The translations under genes and the position numbers were made by a program. 64,000 nt of DNA from Ophiocordyceps camponoti-saundersi (nom. inval.) (taxonomy: Eukaryota > Ascomycota > Sordariomycetes > Hypocreales > Ophiocordycipitaceae), in the NCBI GenBank assembly GCA_003339415.1, contig PDHQ01000002.1, positions 620,545-684,544 of the forward strand, read 5' to 3'. Shown piece after piece: positions 55,792-64,000 of the stretch. The notes below the pieces were generated by a model, which had not been told where the DNA came from, did no database searches, and saw only the letters and a list, made by a program, of their open reading frames with translations. Every line of letters begins with the position of its first letter. Within the stretch, counting starts at the first letter, position 1.

Positions 55792-58700
55792 GGTCTGTGA
55801 AGATGAAGATTGTTTGATTTTAGAAGAGAAATTTGTGACGAGGGCACGGACGAGAGAGAAAAGGTCTGGCTGTGGGCTGTAGCTTGCAAACACGTACCCT
55901 ACATGTGTGTGGGAAAGGTCTGCCTATCGACACACCCCTGGCCATTCACTGCTGGGCTCTCGAAGCGAGCCACTAGGGGGTTTGGACACGGAAAACCTGG
56001 CTCAGGTCACTTCCGAGCCCTGTAATGCAAGATTACCGGGACTCTTCAGATGATGACAGAGCCCGAGGGTTTCATTGCCACCTGACAGTTCACTGTATCT
56101 CTGCTAAAGGGGGGCCTAATCAGCCGTTTACCATCAACCTGTGGGCTCTTTTTAGACGGATGACTTGGAGAGCTGTTGAAGTACGTGATCTCTGAACTCG
56201 ACAGACCTAATATGAAGGCATGAGGAACTGAATCCCAACGTTGATACTCGACCATCACCCTTCTCTTCTCTTTTTTTCAATTTGACCAGAGAATTCTACC
56301 CCTTAAACTGTTACATTAGCCTTATATGGAAGAATCTCTCACGCGCATACAATGACATATTTCACTCAGAATCCCGCAAATCAAATCTTCATCGATGACG
56401 AAAATCTTTACGTCGACCTCCTTTTCCCATCCGACACGCTCGTTGTAAAGGCCTTAGGGGAGAGGTACTGAAAGAGAAGTAAAGGCAACCTTTCTCTTCC
56501 CCGAGATCATCACAGCTATACAAGACTCGTCCAAGACGATACCTGTCGTCTCTCGGAGTCTCTTGGCCGTCTCGACGATCGAAGGGGGGAAAAAAATTTG
56601 CGGCGATGGGCCGAGCCTTTATTACGTTTCCTACCCCTGGCTCGACAGCGAATTCGACTCTCGTCTCTTCCCGCACTCGAACCGTCTCTCTTCTCCTTGA
56701 GGGAAAAGTGAAAGCGAATCTCGGCGCATAATTCCATCGCGCCTGATACAATCGAGACGTGTGACAGAGCCGCTGTCCGAAGCCTTGAATTCACGAGTAT
56801 CCCAACAAGCACAATTCATACAGAGGGACGATGATGAATTCACAGATATATACGTTTATGATGCTACCAAATCTACCCAACCTGACCAAGTCCAGAAGGG
56901 AGATGTCGATTTAGAGACGGCAGCGGTAATGCGGAGAAGACCGGAAGAGAGCCGACCCCTGACCCGCCAAGACGTCGTGCCGCAGCTTACAACCTCGTGG
57001 CCAAACCACTGCCCGGCGCGTCTTGGGATTTCTTTTCTGGCTTGTTTACATCAATCTGGTAGGCCTTTTCTATCTCTTGGAGTGGTAGAGTCATGATGAC
57101 GGGGGTAAAAAGGGGGGGAGGGGGGAGAGTAGATTGCAGACATGTACGGATAGATGTTTGATAAGTAAACATCTGATCTTCATCACATGGGTTCCGGACA
57201 GTACAGAATCTTTCCCTCGCACATCCATGTGAAGAGCCGGGGGGTTAATTTCGAGCATTGGGGTGGTGGCTCTCTAAGCGAGAGAGCTGCGGTTGATTTG
57301 CCGAGACAGACACACACACACGTACAATAGCTTCTTACAGTGTGCAGGGAAGGAATTAAGCGTTATGCACGATTTGATCTCGATCCTGTCGATTTGAGGA
57401 GGAAAATTGAAAAAAAAAGAAAGGAAAAAGGCGCGTCATCAGCTGCCTTTTTGAGGCTTGAGTTTTCATCACCATCTACATACATACATATGTAAGTATG
57501 TGCATATAATCGACGCCCTCCCTTGACCATCTCTCTCTGTCTCTCTGTCTCTCTCTCTCTCTCTCTCTTTCTCTCTCACAAGGTGTATGTATGTATACAA
57601 AGATGTGTGTGTATAGCGAATATGAAAAGCCTCTCTCTCTCTCCCTCTCTCCTGATCATCATCTCTGTACGTTGTACATACATTCATACCTAACATGGCA
57701 TGTTCAATACATACATACAGCCCATCTCCACTACGCGGGTAATAAACCAAGGACGGGAAGGGGGAAAAAAAAGGTCATGAGTCGTCTTCAGCCTGGTTAT
57801 AATTTACTTTATTTCGGCAGCCAACTACATGCCAGCCAGCCTACACGTACTGTATGTATGTATATATGTATGTGTGCACCATCAGACCGAGCATGATAAT
57901 CGAGTGTGTATGTATATATGTATGTACAGTGGAAGTGATACAGACATCTCTTCGAGGAAGCACAAACGTTATAAGAGATTGGAAGAAAGGAAAACTTAGA
58001 CCGAAAGAAGCAGAAGAAAAGGATACAAAAATTACATGTCGAAACCCCATCATCGATCCATCCATCGATCCATCCATCCATTCTGTGTGTGTATATACAT
58101 TCATACATACAGATGGTAGTCAAGTTTATATGATCGAGAAACTCGCTTTTATTCTCCTCCTCCCTCACATTCTCCATGTACATACATACATACATACATA
58201 CATCTATGTAGGTAGGTATGTATGTAGGTATGTATGTGTGTGTAAGTGTTCAAGGGCGATGGGAATGAAGACAACCAACGTGGGAAGGGAAAGACCTTTG
58301 TTCTGTGCCTACATACATACATACATACATACGTACGGAGCATACCTACATCTGTATCGAGCATGCCGTGTGCAAGTAGACGTGTAAATTTGGGTCTCCC
58401 CAGGCACCCGAGTTTCGACAGCGAATCACGGCCGGGATTCGTATCTAGAGGAAAAGCATGTTGTGCGGGCCACGATGTTTATTTCTGTGTCATTCATTCT
58501 TTCCTTTCAGTTACCTTTAACTCTCTCAAGTGATGACGAGTTATGACGATACTTGACCTTGCTAACTGTTCTCATGATAGGTTATGTCGTTGTTTTTTCT
58601 CTCTCTTATATAACCTACTACCTACTAACCTGTACATATGTGGTCTCCAGACTCCTTTTGGTATGCCTACCTAGGCATATATACATATGTAAATATATAG

Positions 58701-59973
58701 AGTATATATGTATGTATGTATGTCTGCACAAAAGTATGTATACATCTAACTTTCCCAATAGTCGACGTCATCAACCTTGCTTCCCTTTCCGTGGGGAGAG
58801 ACAGACATATATACATACATACATACATAGGCGAGATGGGGCCAAGAAGAAGAAGAAAAAGGGACCCGTGACGAACTGCTGGAGACGCAGAAAAGGGGGG
58901 GTGTGGAGGAGGGGGAGGGGGGCTTGGTCCCAGTGTCCACCACCCCGGCTGTGAATGGATATATGTATAACTTCATTCACTCGTGAGTCGTACGTACATA
59001 TGTATGTACATGAATATGTGTACATACATACATACATATATGCAGTATACTATGTGTACAATACACAAACACAAACACACTTACACACACACACACATGA
59101 TAAGATGATGGATGGCCAGATAATCCAGAAAGTCTCCTACAGTCGAGAGGAATTTCGACTCGTCATGTCCACAAGGGGAACCTTTCTCTCCCCTTTACCC
59201 CCCCCTGAAAGAAGAAGAAATAAACTCGGCGGTTGTCAAACCGCCTTAAGCCGTACCATACATACATACATATGTACATACATACATACATACATACATA
59301 CATACATACATACATACATACACATATGCTTTTCTCTTCCCCTTTGTCAAACCTCGTCCCTTTTTTATCTTCTCTTTTTTTTCCTTCTCGCCTTACGAAA
59401 TACTTTAATCTCTCTTTCCTTTCTCCATGTATGTTTTCTCTCTCCACTCCGGCGCAGCTTCTTTCCCCCCCCCCTTGTCCGTTTGTTTCCCTCCTCACAC
59501 AACCGCGCTTAACAACCTAGACAGACTCTCTCTCTCTCTCTCTCTCATCTCTTCACTCTCTTGTTCTGACCGAGTATGATCCGATGGCTCGATTCAAATC
59601 TAAAAAAGCTTCATCTCACAAGGCTATTTTTTCTTTTATTCTCCCTCAATTTCTTACAACTCGTACTTCCCCTCCCCCCCCATCTTAGACCTTTTGCCCA
59701 ACCTATCTTCTCTCCCCCTTCTTTTCCTTTACCCTGATTTCTTTCTCTTATCTCGCTTCGTCATCCTGGAAGTGGGAAAAAGGAAAAAAAAAAAACTTCT
59801 TTACATCTCGGGTTCTTCCCCTTCTTTTCTCTCTCTCTCTCTCTTTTTTTTTGTCAACTCTTCTCTCCCTCTCCAAACCTCTCTCTCCTCAGCATCTATC
59901 TTAGATCTTTAGTCCAAGAAGAAAAGAATAGAAGAGAGGGAGAGAGAGAGAGAGAGAGAAAGAAAGAAAAGCC
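55792..59973. other. Large gene-free, microsatellite-rich stretch
   Basis: 4.2 kb. The first 900 bases are unique sequence, expected to include the C2H2 gene promoter. From 57470 onward CATA/TATG tetranucleotide arrays, CT and CA runs dominate. The last 500 bases are a CT-rich promoter with a GA run just before the start at 59974. Open frames here are repeat products (Tyr/Ile/His/Thr) and I do not support any gene. Confidence 0.6.
59281..59321. repeat. (CATA)n microsatellite
   Basis: A perfect tetranucleotide array of about ten units, the longest of several of the same type between 57470 and 59330. Confidence 0.9.
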
Positions 59974-60283
59974 ATGGAACAGCCTTATAAATGGTACGTC
60001 TCGGCTGCTGCCTCTTATGCCATGGTCTCCGGACACTCTCCCTTTTCCGATGCCTTCAACCCGAGCCCTTGCGTCGATTCGGACGGCGGAGACAACTACC
60101 TGCTGGTGAATCAGCAACTAGACCTTTCCGTTCAGCCTTCAAGTCTAGAGCAACTGGATCCTCTACAGCAGCAGCAAAAGCCATGGTCCAGCTCAGATCT
60201 TTTGAGCTTGGAACAGACGATAGCGGAGCAGCTGGATCAAGTTCAGCTACAGCAGCAACACGAGCAGCAGCAGCAGCAGCAAG

Positions 60284-60323
<40 letters not shown>

Positions 60324-61347
60324 TCATGAGCAACAGCAGCCGGTGACATATTCCAGCCCGGTGCCGTTCTACTCCGTCCCAGCATTCTACGCCGGACCCT
60401 TGCCGGATTACGGACTCTCCATGACGGACCAGCTATTTCAACTCCCGGATCGTAACAGCTACTTCCTCGACCTATTCCAGCAACAGACGCCATCACCATC
60501 GCCATCGTCACCGCCGCCGTCATCATCGTCATCACCTTCATGCTCCTCCTCCTCCTCCTCATCGTCAGGAATCATGACACCACCAGAATTCATCTGGCCC
60601 TCGCTGGGAATACCACCACCACCAGCACCACCAGCAGCCCAACTCCCACCCCCAACCCTCCAAAACATCTTCTTCATCCAACACCCAAACAGAAGGACCC
60701 GAGTCGAGACGCAGATCAACATCCGCATGATGCTCTCCGCCCTACCGCCGGGCGTGACCAAGCTCTGCTTCCCAGACCACACCATCCTCAGGACGAAACA
60801 GCTAGCGAGCCCCCCCGCCACCAAGTCCCCGGACACGCTCGAGCTGTACGTCCAGCTCGTCCGGTCGGGAGACGTCTCGACGCCCGAGTTGGAGAGGGCC
60901 GCCTTCGAGAGGGCGGCCAGGACGCCGCATAGGACTCATGGCGATCTCCGCATCTGTCTCGGTTGCATGTCGAGGGAGAGGACGAGGGCATGGCGGAAAA
61001 AGGGCCACAAGGAGGACGAGGTTCAACGCTGGATAAGGGATCAGGAACATAGGATCATCGTCTTCAACACCCCTCAGCTCGTCCACTGGTCGGCGGAGAT
61101 CAACGAGGCGGCTTCGGCCTTTCAGGTCGAGACGCCGATGCGCATCACCTGCTACTGCCGTCATCACAAGGAGACGACGGGCTTCAACGTCATCTTCACC
61201 CTCAAGGACTGGCAGGACAGGGTCGTGGCTCAGGCCCGGTCCGACTCCATCATGATCACCGACGATCACAAGTCCAAGGATCAGTATCTGGGACCGCAGA
61301 AGACGGGTCGTCGCAGGAACCGACCGAGCCCTCCTTGGCAGGATTAG
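59974..61347 (+). CDS. Short Mga2/Spt23-like transcriptional regulator
   Basis: A single exon of 457 aa. The N-terminal 230 residues are low-complexity: Gln-rich (runs from CAG/CAA repeats at 60250-60330), then Ser- and Pro-rich. The conserved part runs from about residue 245 (RVETQINIRMMLSALPPGVTK). It includes a basic Cys pair block (CLGCMSRERTRAWRKKG) and ends VETPMRITCYCRHHKETTGF followed by IMITDDHK. That combination is what I know from the N-terminal DNA-binding-type region of yeast Mga2 and Spt23, regulators of fatty-acid desaturase genes. The full proteins have an IPT domain, ankyrin repeats and a membrane anchor. All three are absent here, so this is a short soluble relative. Which genes it controls cannot be read from the sequence. 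Confidence 0.65.
60250..60330. repeat. CAG/CAA repeat encoding poly-Gln
   Basis: Mixed CAG and CAA codons, in frame, inside the Mga2/Spt23-like gene. Confidence 0.9.
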
Positions 61348-62000
61348 TATGTTTGTCAGAGGACTGTTTACTGCCCCTTGCAGCAGACCTGACTGACGCG
61401 ATGCCTCCCCCCTACCTAGGTATACAGACGGTGCTGTCGTCATTCTGTTCTGCCTTGTTTCCGTTGTTCATTGCCTTCTTCTTCTTCTTCTTCTTCTCTC
61501 AGTTCAAGAGTCAGCGTCACATCCCTTTTTAACCATCATCATCAGCGTTGCGTACATACTACACACCTACACATCTCGTTACCACCCCCCCCAGCGTTAC
61601 ATCCCCTACCACATTCATAGATACAGTTGTCCCTTGTGTTTCCAAAAAGGGTTGAGACTATGTAGATAGACAAGAGTCGAGACAGCCTTTGTCGAATGAC
61701 ATCACACACACTCACTCACGCAACACAACACCACTATACATACATAGAGAGCATCCCAGATTCCTGACGTTGTACAACAGAGACATGGAAAACTTAGTCG
61801 TCATGACACGACCAAAGATGTGCCTGATCCGATTCAAAGGCATCTAACGATACATACATACTATGTGTATCTTCCTCTACCAACCTGGTAGGTAGGCAGC
61901 ATCACTTCCGCAGATGCGCATCTCAAGCCCAAATCCCCCCATCAAACCCCCTAAACCCAGCAGAAAAACCTTGTCCCAGCACCCAACCAATCCCCAGTCT
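61348..62000. other. Intergenic region between convergent genes
   Basis: 653 bases with TTC repeats and scattered CACTCA motifs. Both 3' untranslated regions are expected. No gene is seen. Confidence 0.55.
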
Positions 62001-63875
62001 TCAAACATGAGCCGTAGCCTCAACCCGTTGCGACGAGACGGCAGTCTGCGACCGACAAGGCGTACTGATGCCCGAACCACCACCAGCAGCCTCCCAGTCC
62101 AAGAAATCATGCGTCACGATGCCGGAATCGACGCTGTCCGTCTTCCGGCCGAGCCACTTCCTCAGACCAGAGACTTTCCTCTGATGAGCCGACACCAGAC
62201 GCTCGTTGCTGAGGCTTCTCCCTCCGCTACCCAGCACACGGCCGAAGCGCGGAGCGAGGTATCCCAGCCGTCCGATGGGGATGGTGAGACCGTGAACAAT
62301 CTGATGTTGGCTTCTTAGTATATACATAGACCACCAGGAGAGGCATGGTAGGAAAAAGAAAGGGAAGGGGGGGAAAAAGACTCACAACGCTGCACACGAC
62401 GAGGAACCAGACAACGACGCGAATCGTCTCGGCGAGATGAACGACATCGCTCCTCGGCACGCCTTTCTCATCACTGAGATGATCCCGGATGAAATCGACG
62501 GCGATAAAGATGTAAAACACGGCAGACACGCCAATCGGTCCAAAGAAGCCCACGAAGAGCGCGTGACGCACCCCCTCCATCTGATGAACCCACTTGCGCA
62601 TGGCAAACACCCACGGCAACCTCCTGAGAAAGAGGACCAGAGCGCCGAGGGCAACGAGCCGACCGACGGACAAGCCCGGCACGCCATTCTCCGCGAAGCT
62701 GCCCCAAGGAAGCGAGGCGCCGTACCACAGGAAGACGGTGACGTTGAGAAGCATGTCGACCGTCGGTTGGAGCGAGTCGTCCTTGGTCTGCAGCCGGAAC
62801 CAATCGTCCCAGGTGAAGGTGTTGCCGGCGATGAAGCAGGCCAGCACGTCGTCCGTCCCCAGCATGCCGCACGTTCCGACGACGAAGAGGGCGAGCGAGA
62901 TGGCGAAGACGAGGAAGCTCTCGCGGTCGACGTAGTTGCGTCGCTCCGCCCAGTGGAGGAGCGACTTGCCGACGAGACCGACTACGGCCCCGTAGGCGAC
63001 GCCTAGGACGATGGTGTACGCCCAGGTGAAGGCGAACCAGAGACCGACGGCATCACCTATGCCACCGCTTCCACCACCACCACCATCAACCGCGCCGACA
63101 AACTTGATGAGGTAAAGAGCAAAGAAGAGAAAAGGGTAACCAAGACCATCATTCGTCCCCGACTCAGCAGTGACAAGATGCTGCAACTCGCGCGGAATAT
63201 TCTGATCCGCAAACTTGCCCTTGACGATGACAGCCGAAAGCACAGGATCAGTAGGCGTGACACAAGCGCCAACGGCCAACGCATGAAGCACGCTCGGCGG
63301 CCGGACAATAACCCATACCAGCCCGCTCGTAGCAAGCCACATGGCCGCCATGCCGGGCCCGATGAGGAGAAGCAAGGACCTGCGCTCGGCCCAGAGGTAC
63401 CGACTCGGAAGCTGGACGCCCGCCAGAACGAGCTGGACGCCGAGAACGAGACGCGAAAAGGCCATGGTTACGCCGTCGATGTTGCCATTGCACTCGCTCG
63501 CGCTGACGCCCTCCCAGAAGCACTCGGCGTACTCTCGCGGTCGTAGCCAATTGGCGCCATTCGGACCGAGGCCGACGCCGACGAGTAAAGAGATGACTGT
63601 ATCGGGTAACGCATTTCCCCCCCCGTTGATGTCAGATCAGAGATTAGGAAACTGTGCTTTTTTTTTTTCTCTCTGTATACTCCCTTTCCACCGTCTCACT
63701 TCAAAGGATGAGGGAAAAGATGAGATAATCACTCACGCGCTTCAGAAAGATAAAAATTCTCCTTGACGAGAAAAGACACGAGCCCAAAGAGGGAAACGAA
63801 CCCCCCCAGAACAGCCAGCGTCACGTTAAAGTTAGACGGCTGCAGCGGCACGTCCCAGATCGAGCCGCGACCCAT
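62001..63875 (-). CDS. Na+/H+ antiporter, Nha1/Sod2 type
   Basis: A plasma-membrane cation/proton antiporter that exports Na+ (and often K+) in exchange for protons. Exons (minus strand) are 63875-63737, 63596-62386 and 62300-62001, giving 549 aa. Introns are 140 and 85 bp; the second joins VVCSV|IVHGLTIPIGRLG. The protein has about twelve hydrophobic segments. Diagnostic motifs are GVGLGPNGANWLRPREYA, CVTPTDPVLSAVIVKGKFA, the ion-site pair N195-D196 in ESGTNDGLGYP, and IAGNTFTWDDWF. The hydrophilic C-terminal tail is only about 90 residues, much shorter than in yeast Nha1 and closer to fission yeast Sod2. The poly-G run at 63949-63974 lies just upstream, in the promoter. Confidence 0.93.
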
Positions 63876-64000
63876 GATAGGTCAGGGTTCAGAAAGAAAG
63901 AAAGAAAAGCAAAAAGAGGACACCCCGACCCGATCAAAGGAAGGGCGCGGGGGGGGGGGGGGGGGGGGGGGGGGTGGTTTGTTATTGTTGATCTCTTTCT
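63876..64000. other. Promoter-side end of the window with a poly-G run
   Basis: The antiporter upstream region, including 26 consecutive G (63949-63974), possibly a sequencing or assembly artefact like the poly-C runs near 13 kb. Confidence 0.6.

Noticed and set aside
56761..57096. 111-codon plus-strand open frame
   Set aside because: No domain, no splice partners and no neighbouring coding signal.
57469..59520. Several open frames rich in Tyr, Ile, His and Thr on both strands
   Set aside because: They are translations of CATA/TATG and CT/CA repeats.

Overview
The window is a stretch of nuclear DNA from a filamentous ascomycete, most likely a Sordariomycete (order Hypocreales is possible but not provable here). 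The signs are GC-rich coding sequence, short GT-AG introns of about 50-140 bases, and fungal-specific gene sets (mannan polymerase subunit, PRA1, Msn2/Seb1-type factor, KES1-type sterol carrier). Gene-free stretches are full of CATA, CT, GA and CA microsatellites. I resolve 21 protein genes. The exon coordinates were worked out by hand from splice signals and reading frame. No tRNA, rRNA, CRISPR array or intact transposon was found.

Layout. 1-4.9 kb: an Msn2/Seb1 zinc-finger stress factor with long pyrimidine-rich flanks. 4.9-5.35 kb: an AT-rich 439-bp element with hAT-type ends and a perfect 8-bp target duplication. 5.5-12.1 kb: a DPH6 diphthamide ligase, a DUF202 membrane protein and an Hcs1-type helicase, all on +. 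12.1-14.2 kb: repeats, poly-C runs and a 10-N gap. 14.2-21.8 kb: an unknown protein, mitochondrial peptidase Oct1 (-) and a MICOS MIC26/27 subunit (+) sharing a divergent promoter, then Dus2 (-). 23-31.2 kb: a small secreted protein, a large conserved unknown protein and an oxysterol-binding protein. 31.8-36.1 kb: U2AF35 (-) and an ELMO protein (+). 37.8-42.3 kb: PRA1, an acidic unknown protein, Pex4 and a mannan polymerase subunit (-). 43.8-45.2 kb: an Aly/Yra1-type mRNA export factor with seven introns.

45.9-55.8 kb is the most accessory-looking part. It holds a GPI-anchor-type secreted protein with an MACPF-like core and two seven-cysteine repeats, then an M13 (neprilysin) family protein that has lost every residue of its zinc site, then a C2H2-type fungal zinc-finger protein on the opposite strand. 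After 4.2 kb of microsatellite-rich DNA come a short Mga2/Spt23-like regulator (+) and a plasma-membrane-type Na+/H+ antiporter (-).

Most of the window is ordinary housekeeping: mRNA splicing and export, translation-factor modification, tRNA modification, mitochondrial protein maturation, vesicle traffic, peroxisome import and cell-wall mannan. The best candidates for something new are the inactive M13 protein, the GPI-anchored MACPF-like protein beside it, the hAT-type miniature element in front of DPH6, and the two stop-free, frame-preserving introns of the U2AF35 gene.
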